Shown one piece after another: positions 8,413 through 16,647 of a stretch of 64,000 bases of DNA (its first letter is position 1; each line of letters begins with the position of its first letter). Both the position numbers and the translations under genes were made by a program. The stretch comes from Anaerolineales bacterium UBA6055. Its GTDB lineage: Bacteria > Chloroflexota > Anaerolineae > Aggregatilineales > Phototrophicaceae. Under the pieces are notes generated by a model. That model did no database searches. It was not told the origin of the DNA and saw only the letters and a program-made list of their open reading frames with translations. The stretch lies in contig DIYL01000016.1 of the NCBI GenBank assembly GCA_002428985.1, positions 130,943-194,942 on the forward strand, given 5' to 3'.

Positions 8413-9537
8413 ATGACTGACACAGTCAAAATAGGGATTATTGGTTTGGGCAATATGGGGACAGTACACTGTCGCCATGTGACAGAATTACCCAATACAA
8501 CCTTAACAGGGATTTGCGATACCAATCAATCGCGGGTTGACCGTATCTTGCAAACATATGATGTGCCGTCATACACGGACTATGACACCATGCTAAACGA
8601 AGCGGATGTTGACGGTATTATCATTGCTACACCACATTATGATCATCCTAAAATTACGCTCAAGGCATTTGAGCGCGGTATTCATGTATTGGTGGAAAAA
8701 CCAATAGCAGTCCACGTCAAAGATTCGCACCTGATGATTGATGCTTATGCCGAGACGAAAAAAGAATATCCGAATCTGGTGTTCGAAGCGATGTTTATGC
8801 AACGCACATGGGGCTTCTGGCGCAAAATTAAAGAGATGATTGATGAGGGTGAACTCGGTCAATTAATTCGTACGACATGGATTATTACTGATTGGTTCCG
8901 TACACAATCTTATTATGATAGTGGCGGATGGCGCGCGACATGGGCAGGTGAAGGTGGTGGTGTATTGATTAATCAGTGTCCACATAATCTTGATTTGTAT
9001 CAGTGGTTGGTTGGGATGCCGTCACGGGTATATGGTTTTGTCACATTTGGCAAGCATCACACCATCGAAGTTGAAGATGAAGTGACCGCATACTTCGAAC
9101 ATGATGATGGCATGGTCGGGCATTTCATTACAACAACAGGTGAATCACCCGGCACAAATCGTTTAGAGATTGTTGGTGAAAACGGTAAGCTCGTCTATGA
9201 AAATGGCGAAATTATCTTCTTCCGTAATGAATGGTCATCGATCAAACAGATCAAAGAATCTGAAAAAGGATTTGAAAAAGTTCCTGTGACTCGCGAAGTC
9301 ATCGAATTTGATCATCATGGGACTGATGGACATGAATTTATCATCGAAAACTTTGCTGACGCGATTTTGAATGGCGCTGAGTTGATTGCCCCTGCTGGTG
9401 AAGGATTGAATTCAATTAGTATCAACAATGCAATTATTTTGTCGGCGCACAAGAAGCAGACGATCGAAATACCAGTTGATGGTGATGAATATTGGGCGTT
9501 ACTTGAGCAATATATTGCCGATGCAGCAAAATCATAG
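8413..9537 (+). CDS. Gfo/Idh/MocA family NAD(P)-dependent oxidoreductase
   Basis: A 374-residue dehydrogenase of the glucose-fructose oxidoreductase/inositol dehydrogenase superfamily. The Rossmann motif GIIGLGNMG is at residues 9-17, the catalytic-Lys EKP motif at about 96-98 (VLVEKPIAVHVKDS), and GGGVLINQCPHNLDLYQWLVG is the usual substrate-site segment with the conserved Asp and His. Members oxidise cyclic polyols, sugars or sugar derivatives; the substrate cannot be read from sequence. It stands alone, with an extended -10 promoter upstream and a hairpin downstream. Confidence 0.93.
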   Translation: MTDTVKIGIIGLGNMGTVHCRHVTELPNTTLTGICDTNQSRVDRILQTYDVPSYTDYDTMLNEADVDGIIIATPHYDHPKITLKAFERGIHVLVEKPIAVHVKDSHLMIDAYAETKKEYPNLVFEAMFMQRTWGFWRKIKEMIDEGELGQLIRTTWIITDWFRTQSYYDSGGWRATWAGEGGGVLINQCPHNLDLYQWLVGMPSRVYGFVTFGKHHTIEVEDEVTAYFEHDDGMVGHFITTTGESPGTNRLEIVGENGKLVYENGEIIFFRNEWSSIKQIKESEKGFEKVPVTREVIEFDHHGTDGHEFIIENFADAILNGAELIAPAGEGLNSISINNAIILSAHKKQTIEIPVDGDEYWALLEQYIADAAKS

Positions 9538-9557
9538 CAATATTGGGTTGCAAGTGT

Positions 9558-9580
9558 GGGGCGGATATAAGATCCGTTCC
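9558..9580 (+). terminator. Hairpin downstream of the Gfo/Idh/MocA gene
   Basis: GGGGCGGAT (9558-9566) can pair with ATCCGTTCC (9572-9580) through nine positions including two G-U pairs, with a 5-base loop. The following sequence has only a short T run, so termination is plausible but not certain. The rest of the 277-base gap up to the next gene shows nothing recognisable. Confidence 0.35.
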
Positions 9581-9814
9581 ACATGTTTCAAACTCGCATT
9601 GATGTTCATTGATCTATAACCCAAATCCTTAGATTTAAACGAAGCCTCAGTATTACAGCGAAGTTCGTAGTGATATTCTATTTTAAAATCCGTGAGATGC
9701 ATCATACAGATTTGCGAGTGAAGACATAAACTATATATCTTTATGTTTCTGTCCGTGAAATGTGCGATAATTTGATTAGTGTTGAAATCTCCTTTATAGA
9801 AGGTAGGTGTAAAA

Positions 9815-10486
9815 TTGAGTAGAGACTATAAAATTCTTGGCATTTTTCTAGTGGCAATTATTTCTGGTGTAGGCTTTTTTATGGTTCGCGAATCGGTGGT
9901 GTTTCAAAGTACCAGAGCCGAGTTAATTGGATTGTTATCAGATGACGAGTTTTCAAATGCTATTGGTGCATTGAATCGGTTAGAGGCAAATGGATGGTTA
10001 GCTGATGGGACATTAAGCGAATCAACATTATTGCATACCAACCTGAGAGAAGCTGTCCTGCGTGATGCTAACTTTAGCGGTAGTGATATGCTCGGTAGCG
10101 ACTTTACGGATGCTGTTTTCTATGATGCTAATTTAAGCGGTACTGACTTCTTCCTATCGAAATTTACTAACGCGACATTGTATGATGTAAACCTAAGTAA
10201 TGCAGTTTTGTTTGATGTGGATCTAACGAATGCAGTCTTAGATGGTGCGAATATGCGCGGTGCTGATTTACGTGGTGCTGATTTGCGCGGTGCTGCTCTG
10301 ATCGGGACAGATTTGAATGGTGCCGACATGCGTCGTGCATTCCTCAGTGGGGCAGATTTCACCAATGCTAATCTTGATTGGGTTACATTACCTGATGGTG
10401 CTGTCTGGAACGATGAAACTGACATGGGACGGTATACTGACCCATCCCATGATGAATTTTGGGAGCCACAGCCGGCTGTCGAATAA
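9815..10486 (+). CDS. Pentapeptide-repeat protein with N-terminal membrane anchor
   Basis: A 223-residue protein. A single N-terminal hydrophobic segment (about residues 6-24, ILGIFLVAIISGVGFFMV) is followed by a short polar region. From about residue 75 to 195 there is a run of roughly 20 A(D/N)LxX-type pentapeptides (for example GADLRGADLRGAAL), which fold as a right-handed quadrilateral beta-helix. The start is TTG, supported by AGAAGGTAGGTG a few bases upstream. Function is not predictable for most pentapeptide proteins. Its stop lies 5 bases from the convergent threonine dehydrogenase gene with no obvious terminator between. Confidence 0.9.
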   Translation: MSRDYKILGIFLVAIISGVGFFMVRESVVFQSTRAELIGLLSDDEFSNAIGALNRLEANGWLADGTLSESTLLHTNLREAVLRDANFSGSDMLGSDFTDAVFYDANLSGTDFFLSKFTNATLYDVNLSNAVLFDVDLTNAVLDGANMRGADLRGADLRGAALIGTDLNGADMRRAFLSGADFTNANLDWVTLPDGAVWNDETDMGRYTDPSHDEFWEPQPAVE

Positions 10487-10491
10487 TTTTT

Positions 10492-11520
10492 CTACACAGC
10501 GTCTAACTGATACTGTGCATAATGTGCCTCAATATTTGGCAACAAGTATGTGTCAAAGGCACTATCTAAATCATATTCTGGTGACCAACCCCAATCCTGA
10601 TGGGCGCAACTATCATCAAGACTATGCGCCCAACTATCGACAATTGCTTGACGTGCTGGTGTTGGATTATAGGTAATTGTGATATTCGGGTAGGTCTGTT
10701 GGAGTTTTTGGGCAAAATCACTGGCGGAGAGGCTGAAACTAGTTACATTATAGGTTCGCTGAGTGAGTCGTTGACTTGGTGCATTGGCTAACTGGATGAG
10801 TGCTTGTACCGCATCTGGCATCACCATAAACGGGATGGTGGTGTCTTCTCGTACGAAACATGCATAATCATTACCCTGTACTGCTGCATGAATCATCTCT
10901 GGTGCATAATCACTGGTTCCACCTGATGGTACAGTAAACGCACTGATAATCCCCGGAAACCGCACACAACGGAAGTCGATGCTAGGTTTGGTCGTTGGGT
11001 CAAGTTGCCCATAATTTTTAGTGTAGTATTCCCCGAGGTGTTCACAGTAGAGTTTATTGACCCCATACATTGTTGTAGGGTGTAAGAACTGATCTTCAGG
11101 AATATTGGGGTTGTTGTACTTTGTATCGAGGTCCGGTAGACCATATACTGCGATTGAACTTGGATAGATGAATTTAACGGTATGCGCCTCTTTATTGGCA
11201 AGTGCCAGCAAATTCACCGTCCCCTGTACATTCACTTGATGGGCAAGTTCAGGGTATTTTTCCGCCGTCGTTGAGAGTAACGCTGCGAGATGATAAATCG
11301 TATCAAGTTGATAGCGTTCACCAATGGAGTCCAACAACGCTGTATCCAGAATATCACCGACAATGGATTCATGTACCAATGGTAGTAGGTCATCAGCTAG
11401 CGGTTTTAGGTCAAATGCGACAATATTGGGCGTGTTGGTTTGCTCCGCGAGATAACGAATCAAACCATGTCCGATTTCGCCGTTTGCTCCAGTTATTAAG
11501 GTAATTGGTTTGCGAGTCAT
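10492..11520 (-). CDS. SDR-type L-threonine 3-dehydrogenase (NAD-dependent epimerase fold)
   Basis: A 342-residue extended short-chain dehydrogenase. The N-terminal motif TGANGEIGHGL binds NAD, VGDILDTALL and HLAALLSTTAEKYPELAHQVN follow, and the active site has Ser in YPSSIAVYG and the Tyr-x3-Lys pair in TMYGVNKLYCEHLG. These segments match the UDP-galactose-epimerase-like threonine dehydrogenases that oxidise L-threonine to 2-amino-3-ketobutyrate. The assignment is strengthened by kbl, whose product uses that unstable intermediate, 46 bases upstream on the same strand. It is unrelated to the zinc-dependent Tdh of E. coli. Confidence 0.88.
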   Translation of the reverse strand: MTRKPITLITGANGEIGHGLIRYLAEQTNTPNIVAFDLKPLADDLLPLVHESIVGDILDTALLDSIGERYQLDTIYHLAALLSTTAEKYPELAHQVNVQGTVNLLALANKEAHTVKFIYPSSIAVYGLPDLDTKYNNPNIPEDQFLHPTTMYGVNKLYCEHLGEYYTKNYGQLDPTTKPSIDFRCVRFPGIISAFTVPSGGTSDYAPEMIHAAVQGNDYACFVREDTTIPFMVMPDAVQALIQLANAPSQRLTQRTYNVTSFSLSASDFAQKLQQTYPNITITYNPTPARQAIVDSWAHSLDDSCAHQDWGWSPEYDLDSAFDTYLLPNIEAHYAQYQLDAV

Positions 11521-11566
11521 GAGGTTATGCTCCCTATTCTATCAAGTGACGTGTTTCTTGAGGTGA

Positions 11567-12751
11567 CTAAATCACGCTCAGGCGTTTACCGACGGTTTCG
11601 AAGATACTCAACGCTTCTTCAAGGTCAGCATTGGAGTGAACAGCTGAATTCATAACACGGATGCGTGCTTTACCTTGTGGTACAGTTGGATAGCCAATTG
11701 CCATCGCAAACACGCCTTCGTTGAATAATTCTTTACTAAATGCTTGGGCAGTTTCAGCTTCGCCTAACATGACTGGCACGATTGGGGTAGCGGAATCACC
11801 TGTATCAAAACCAAGTTTAGCCAATTCTGTCTGGAAGAATTTACCATTTGCCCATAATTTTTGGACGAGTTCATCACTATTTTCGAGGATGTCTACAGCT
11901 TCGAGGCAAGCAGCCACATCAGGGACGGTCATCGCACTACTGAATAAGAATGGACGACCCCGTTGTTTAATCCAGTCGATGATTTCTTGTTTACCTGCGA
12001 CGATACCACCAACAACGCCAAACGCCTTGCTCATTGTTCCGACTTCAATATCGACTTGACCATGTAAATCGAAGTGATCAACAATCCCGCGCCCACCATT
12101 ACCGAGGACACCTTCACCATGCGCATCGTCAACCATAATCATGATGCCGTTTTCTTGAGCAACTTGGACTAATTTATCAAGCGGTGCAATGTCACCATCC
12201 ATACTAAAGACACCATCGGTCACAATTAGGCGACGGTTGTAATCGGTTGCTTCGCTGATAACACGTCGTAAATCATCGACATCATTATGACGATAGCGCA
12301 TCACCTTAGCGCGACTGAGGCGGCAAGCATCAATAATGCTGGCATGGTTGAGTTCATCAGAGAAAATAACATCGCCTTTGCCAACTAATGCCGGAATTGT
12401 CGCTAGATTAGCGGTAAACCCACTTTGTAGTGTGACAACTGCTTCTGCTTTCTTAAATTGTGCGAGTCGTGTTTCGAGTGTTTCGTGTAGTGAGAATGTA
12501 CCTGCGATAGTACGGACTGCACCGGGACCAATCCCGTAAGTATCGATTGCATCTTTTGCAGCTTGTTTGAGGCGTGGATGATTTGCCAATCCGAGGTAAT
12601 TATTGGCACAAAGGTTGATCAGCTTACGCCCATCAATGGTGACATGTGCATCCATCGGGCTATCAATTGTACGAATATTATTATACAAGCCCTGTGCTTT
12701 TAGGTCGTCGAGTTGATCGCTCAGGTATTGTGTTTTGTCAGCTATCATCAT
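11567..12751 (-). CDS. kbl: Glycine C-acetyltransferase (2-amino-3-ketobutyrate CoA ligase)
   Basis: A 394-residue PLP enzyme of the alpha-oxoamine synthase family. It cleaves 2-amino-3-ketobutyrate with CoA to glycine and acetyl-CoA. Visible motifs are NLCANNYLGLANHPRL, GPGAVRTIAGTFSLHETLE, DELNHASIIDACRLS, VDDAHGEGVLG, and the PLP-lysine region GTMSKAFGVVGG. Length is typical (E. coli Kbl is about 398). Two ATGs are adjacent at the start. It lies upstream of the threonine dehydrogenase in a two-gene operon for threonine breakdown. Confidence 0.95.
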   Translation of the reverse strand: MMIADKTQYLSDQLDDLKAQGLYNNIRTIDSPMDAHVTIDGRKLINLCANNYLGLANHPRLKQAAKDAIDTYGIGPGAVRTIAGTFSLHETLETRLAQFKKAEAVVTLQSGFTANLATIPALVGKGDVIFSDELNHASIIDACRLSRAKVMRYRHNDVDDLRRVISEATDYNRRLIVTDGVFSMDGDIAPLDKLVQVAQENGIMIMVDDAHGEGVLGNGGRGIVDHFDLHGQVDIEVGTMSKAFGVVGGIVAGKQEIIDWIKQRGRPFLFSSAMTVPDVAACLEAVDILENSDELVQKLWANGKFFQTELAKLGFDTGDSATPIVPVMLGEAETAQAFSKELFNEGVFAMAIGYPTVPQGKARIRVMNSAVHSNADLEEALSIFETVGKRLSVI

Positions 12752-13073
12752 GTCATCACCGTCTTAAATAATCTATCAGAATACTTATATTTAGTATAAT
12801 GATCTATTTATGTTTTGGTGAATTTAGCGATGATTTTATGATTATTGCAGGATTTAATGATGAAATATAATCACTTAAATGATTAAGTCCAGATTTACAC
12901 GATAAATTATAAGAGCGTGCAATATTTGATAGTGATTTTGTTTTCGTATAGTCAATAAGGCTTCGAGATATATAAGGACAAGAGGTTTATATTTATTGAA
13001 ATTCTCCAATACAGACAACAATCTTGCTCACTCTATTTGATGGTTGTTGTCTGTACCGAAGAATTCCATGCCT
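12752..13073. other. AT-rich intergenic region upstream of kbl
   Basis: No convincing gene. A TATACT -10-like hexamer on the minus strand (12798-12793) could serve kbl. The right part holds a 12-bp perfect inverted repeat, TACAGACAACAA at 13010-13021 pairing with 13044-13055 across a 22-base loop, with no T-tract on either side. Its role is unknown; it may be a remnant or a back-up terminator for the gene at 13134-14642. Confidence 0.4.
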
Positions 13074-13106
13074 GAAAACAAATGGGAGTGACAATTATCA
13101 CTCCCA
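13074..13106 (-). terminator. Intrinsic terminator of the secreted SH3b protein gene
   Basis: TGGGAGTGA (13083-13091) pairs perfectly with TCACTCCCA (13098-13106) around a 6-base loop. On the minus strand the stem is followed by TTTGTTTT, the classic rho-independent arrangement, 28 bases past the stop codon at 13134. Confidence 0.8.
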
Positions 13107-13133
13107 TAAAGTTTCTGTAATGCGTTGAGATGC

Positions 13134-14642
13134 CTAGCGGAGAATCGTTACGACCAGTGCATATTGCGCGTAACCAGGACCTTCCATCGCAATGTTGACA
13201 AACGTTTGATTACTATCATTCGTGTGTACGGCTGTAAGGGATTCGTTACAGCCTCGTGAATTCGGGCTGGTTGGACCACCTGTACCCCAGCGCAAATTAG
13301 CTGATTCAGCACCAATACAGGTAACCAGAATCGAAATTTCACGGAAGTTGTTTGGTGTTTGGTTCGTCAGATTATCAATCGTGATGCGAATACGGTCGGT
13401 GGTATCACCTTCAGGAGATGACACATCGTTTGTATATGTTCCACCATTATCCCGATCAACGACTAAGTTGAGTTGGTCATTATCTACTACAGCGATTTGT
13501 GCGGCTGTCGTTGGTGTATATGTATAAGTTGGTGTTGCTTCTATCGCTTCTGTGGTTGGTGTATACGTATAAGTCGCGGTAGGTTGAGTTGTATCGGTTG
13601 GTGCTGTGGTTGGTTGAAGTGTTGGCACTGGTGTTGCTGCTGGTTGTGCATCTACATTTGCCACACCTAATCCATCACATGGGCCTGTCAATGTAACAAC
13701 ACTACCTGCTACCCAACCCTCGCCGTCAGTATACCAACCGCTGTTTTGTGCTGTGATGATCATAAAGTCACCTGGAGCCATTATGCGCAATACAGGGAAG
13801 TCTGTGCTTGGACCGGTGCGGACATTTGCTCCTGATGGATTAGCTACAGCGGCACACTCGTTAGCTGGCGGTGGATTAGCACCTGTTGTAACCTCTTCTG
13901 TTACGACTGGAACGGGATCACCAGCTGGTGGTGATGCGGCTGCACCAGTTTGCGAGATGGTTAGTCTCCCACCCATTGATGGATCAGACGCTTGGACGAT
14001 CAGCATATAAGGCTCTGTTCCGGCTGGTAGGACTGCATTAACGGAGGGTAATGCACCATCGAATGCAACAAGAATCCGTCCGTCAGGTGCGCTAATATAG
14101 CCTGCAAACATAAAGTCAGGTGTTCCACTAGCAATCGCAATTGGTGTGGAGCTATCTGGTGATGCAGAAATTGTATATGCAACAGACTCACCACCCGGTG
14201 GAATATCAATCGTAATAGGGTCTGTACCGAGTTGTGTGCTGATGCCTGCGGTTGTATTGCGGATAGCAATTGTAAAGGTGTCTAATACAGGTGTTGCGCT
14301 ACCAACTAGAATGCTATAACTACCCGCTTGTGGTAATTTCACGGTTGCACGCGCGTCGTTAGTCATTGGTGTTAGAGCATCAGTTGTTGTGAATGCCAAT
14401 TGTCCAGTCGGACCTAAAATGGTAATTGATGGCTGAAATGCTTCGACCCAACCCAACACATACACAGTTAGGACTTCATCTGCATTACCTTGTAATGAAT
14501 AGAGAAGTTGTGGCGCACTCGCATTGAGTGTTTCTGTACGGGTTTCACCATAGGTGATTGCGCCACCTTGCGCAGATACAACGCCACTGATACTCCATAT
14601 TGCGATGAACACAAATGGTATAATCCAGCGTGAAAATTTCAT
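13134..14642 (-). CDS. Secreted or surface protein with SH3b domain and Thr/Pro linker
   Basis: A 502-residue exported protein. The signal peptide (residues 1-25) ends near SGVVSAQG. Two beta-rich domains resembling bacterial pre-peptidase-type modules follow (about 26-235). An SH3b domain with two cysteines comes next (ECAAVANPSGANVRTGPS to LTGPC), then a low-complexity linker with a repeated TYTYTPTT unit. A C-terminal domain of about 115 residues (DQLNLVVDRDNGGTY onward) contains paired Cys. The start at 14642 has GGAG 10 bases upstream and gives a clean signal peptide, unlike the in-frame ATG at 14666. It probably binds the cell envelope; no catalytic motif is seen. Confidence 0.85.
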   Translation of the reverse strand: MKFSRWIIPFVFIAIWSISGVVSAQGGAITYGETRTETLNASAPQLLYSLQGNADEVLTVYVLGWVEAFQPSITILGPTGQLAFTTTDALTPMTNDARATVKLPQAGSYSILVGSATPVLDTFTIAIRNTTAGISTQLGTDPITIDIPPGGESVAYTISASPDSSTPIAIASGTPDFMFAGYISAPDGRILVAFDGALPSVNAVLPAGTEPYMLIVQASDPSMGGRLTISQTGAAASPPAGDPVPVVTEEVTTGANPPPANECAAVANPSGANVRTGPSTDFPVLRIMAPGDFMIITAQNSGWYTDGEGWVAGSVVTLTGPCDGLGVANVDAQPAATPVPTLQPTTAPTDTTQPTATYTYTPTTEAIEATPTYTYTPTTAAQIAVVDNDQLNLVVDRDNGGTYTNDVSSPEGDTTDRIRITIDNLTNQTPNNFREISILVTCIGAESANLRWGTGGPTSPNSRGCNESLTAVHTNDSNQTFVNIAMEGPGYAQYALVVTILR

Positions 14643-14744
14643 ATTTTGCTCCAAGTATACAATCAATAATTATCTATTTAAGTATACTCAATTTGAGATT
14701 ATCCGCTGATTTGTCTTGCTTACAGAACAATACAAGGTTATTGA

Positions 14745-15230
14745 TTAGGTTACTGTGTACCACGAATTGGTTTTGTTTGGCTGGGATTGTATCGATAACA
14801 AAAGTCGATCGGAAAAACCATAACCTTCGACTGCATCCCAATGTTCTGCAATCAAATCATCTTCAATCCGCCAAACATCGATCGTTTTCATTTTGAGGCT
14901 TGTTAGCCGATTCGACAGTTGGTGTTCGCAGTAGATGACGACTTCATCACCTTCCGCTAGAATTTTCAGAATATGTACTTTCGTCTGTGTGAATGTTTTG
15001 AACATATTGGTGAAATATGCTTTGAATCCTTCGCGTCCCGTTGTAATTCCCGGGTTATGCTGGATGTATCCTTCGGTTAAATAGCGATCTGCTGCCGTGA
15101 CGTCACGATTGTTGATAACCTGCGTAAAAAAGTCATAGACCATTTTTTTGTTGTTCCATAACTGAGATTCTTCTTGTGGCATCTGTGTGAGTTCATGTTC
15201 GGTCGGGAATTCTAGTGTTGTTGCGTTCAT
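14745..15230 (-). CDS. SnoaL-like / NTF2-fold ester cyclase-like protein
   Basis: A 161-residue protein of the SnoaL-like polyketide cyclase/NTF2 superfamily: NNKKMVYDFFTQVINNRDV, YIQHNPGITTGREGFKAYF, VVIYCEHQL, and VWRIEDDLIAEHWDAVE near the C-terminus are hallmark segments, including the HW-D motif lining the pocket. Many such proteins are small hydrolases or isomerases of unknown substrate. An AGGAG ribosome site lies just before the ATG. The gene lies downstream of a TetR regulator gene on the same strand, and its promoter region carries a palindrome related to that of the regulator. Confidence 0.85.
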   Translation of the reverse strand: MNATTLEFPTEHELTQMPQEESQLWNNKKMVYDFFTQVINNRDVTAADRYLTEGYIQHNPGITTGREGFKAYFTNMFKTFTQTKVHILKILAEGDEVVIYCEHQLSNRLTSLKMKTIDVWRIEDDLIAEHWDAVEGYGFSDRLLLSIQSQPNKTNSWYTVT

Positions 15231-15284
15231 TTTGATCTCCTATGTCGTTTGACTAAATTTGTATAATTTGATTGATTCTTAAAA

Positions 15285-15304
15285 GTTGACCAGTCGACTA
15301 GTAA
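15285..15304. promoter_or_regulatory. Candidate TetR operator upstream of the SnoaL-like gene
   Basis: TTGACCAGTCGACTAGTAAA matches a perfect palindrome (TTGACCAGTCGACTGGTCAA) at 18 of 20 positions. It lies 55 bases before the SnoaL-like start and 14 bases past the TetR stop. The 16 bases AAAAGTTGACCAGTCG (15281-15296) recur exactly in the TetR gene's own promoter region. Confidence 0.55.
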
Positions 15305-15317
15305 ATTTCAAAAAAAA

Positions 15318-15896
15318 TTATGCGAGTAATTTTGTTAGGAATTTCTGAAATATCTCTAATGGTTCTGGGCTATGTAGTGATTTCATTCTGAGTAAAGAGC
15401 CTTCATAACTGTTGACAATAAACTCTGCCATCTCATCTACATCTTGATCTATATCTAACTCACCATTTTGTTGCGCTTCTTGCAAACATTGAACAAGTAA
15501 ACGGCGACTTTGTAGGAAGAATTCATCAACTGCCACGCGCAATGTTTCGTTCGTGTCAGCAATTTCTTGTGTCATATTACCTGCAAAGCACCCCAAACGA
15601 TACGCATACGAGTCATAATAGGCAATACGATCCTGATATAACTTCAGGATACGTTCGAGAGGGTCGAGGCTGGTGTCTGTAAGGGTCTGTTCCATTTCTT
15701 GCTTGACCAATTGGGTATATAACTTCACTGCATCAAGCGTAAAGAGTTCCTTCGTCTTGAAATAATGATAGAAGGATCCTTTGGGTACACCTGCGGCATC
15801 GGTGATGTCTTGCACACTCGTCGCATGGTATCCCTTAGAATACATAACCTCAAACCCGAGTTGTAGAATGTCTTGTTTTTTGTTTTTCTTTGCCAT
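15318..15896 (-). CDS. TetR/AcrR family transcriptional regulator
   Basis: A 192-residue repressor from the preferred start MAKKNKKQDILQLG. The N-terminal HTH (about residues 8-55) includes GYHATSVQDITDAAGVPKGSFYHYFKTKELF, the TetR signature. The C-terminal part is the variable ligand-binding domain, with a single Cys in RLGCFAGNMTQEI. A longer reading from 16010 would overlap the upstream macrodomain gene by 61 bases and adds residues unlike the family, so 15896 is chosen. It probably represses itself and the SnoaL-like gene through the shared motif (inference). Confidence 0.93.
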   Translation of the reverse strand: MAKKNKKQDILQLGFEVMYSKGYHATSVQDITDAAGVPKGSFYHYFKTKELFTLDAVKLYTQLVKQEMEQTLTDTSLDPLERILKLYQDRIAYYDSYAYRLGCFAGNMTQEIADTNETLRVAVDEFFLQSRRLLVQCLQEAQQNGELDIDQDVDEMAEFIVNSYEGSLLRMKSLHSPEPLEIFQKFLTKLLA

Positions 15897-15900
15897 GACT

Positions 15901-15924
15901 ATACTATACGACTGGTCAACTTTT
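15901..15924 (-). promoter_or_regulatory. Candidate promoter/operator of the TetR gene
   Basis: On the minus strand AAAAGTTGACCAGTCG (15924-15909) repeats exactly the sequence upstream of the SnoaL-like gene. It is followed by TATAGTAT, a -10-like box, and preceded by another TTGACA. The half-palindrome overlaps the likely core promoter, as expected for autorepression. Confidence 0.5.
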
Positions 15925-15949
15925 TTGTCAAGACATAAATTTAAAATGG

Positions 15950-16570
15950 CTATGACCAGTCTTTGGATGGTTTTGTAAGCGCTTCCTGTGCCCTTACAGC
16001 TGCAACCCATGATCCAGGGAAGTTATACTGATCCCATAGAATATCAGATACAGCTTGATACATCTGTCGCGCACACATATCGGGAGGAACTTGTCCAACA
16101 CCTGTTCCTAACCCGGGTATTGCAACTGATTTCACCTTTTCTGCGATAGATGTGCCATCAACAAATTTGCCGTAACGTACCAGTCTTAAGATGGCACACA
16201 TTGCCAGATATGGGTTAACACTTGTATCACCGAGGATTGTAGGTACCCGCATCGTAGGTGCCGCAATTAAATAGGGGAAGCGCTCATGATCTGTTGGAAC
16301 AATATCTGCTGTACCGACCAATAGCTCGCCATGATGAACGCTTTTGATTTTTTCTTGAAGGCGATCTTGTACATGCCATCCTAAAAATTGAGATAGATAC
16401 AAATCAATGCCACCATCCATATAAACGAAGCTATTGGCAGGGCTGACTATGGCATCTGCTTTCAACTCGAAAATTGACTCATGGTGGATGCTGATGTCTT
16501 CATGGTCTTGGAAGACAAGGTGCCATGCATCGACGAGTGGTTTGTGGATGTCTGCAAGGATAAGTTTTAT
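15950..16570 (-). CDS. Macrodomain (ADP-ribose-binding) protein with no canonical start codon
   Basis: The conserved reading frame spans 206 codons. It contains ADAIVSPANSF and MDGGIDLYLSQFLG, the ligand-loop motifs of the macrodomain fold, and IPGLGTGVGQVPPD, the second phosphate loop. Such proteins bind or hydrolyse ADP-ribose derivatives or bases. The first strand (KLILADIHKPLVDAWHL) is encoded, but the codon before it at 16570-16568 is ATA, not ATG. A GGAG site sits 6 bases before that ATA. The nearest alternative start, TTG at 16465, would delete about 35 conserved residues including the first strand. So the gene either initiates at AUA or has lost its start. Confidence 0.75.
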   Translation of the reverse strand: MKLILADIHKPLVDAWHLVFQDHEDISIHHESIFELKADAIVSPANSFVYMDGGIDLYLSQFLGWHVQDRLQEKIKSVHHGELLVGTADIVPTDHERFPYLIAAPTMRVPTILGDTSVNPYLAMCAILRLVRYGKFVDGTSIAEKVKSVAIPGLGTGVGQVPPDMCARQMYQAVSDILWDQYNFPGSWVAAVRAQEALTKPSKDWS

Positions 16571-16647
16571 GGGTTACTCCGTTATAGATATTGTCGTGAC
16601 CCATTATAAATCATAAAAATTATTAATGGCATGCTGAGAGGCTTATC

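Noticed and set aside
13010..13055. 12-bp inverted repeat considered as a terminator
   Set aside because: The loop is 22 bases and no T-tract follows on either strand; the nearby hairpin at 13083-13106 is the better terminator.
15897..16010. Longer N-terminus for the TetR regulator
   Set aside because: It would overlap the macrodomain gene and encodes residues unlike TetR proteins; the family start fits the ATG at 15896.
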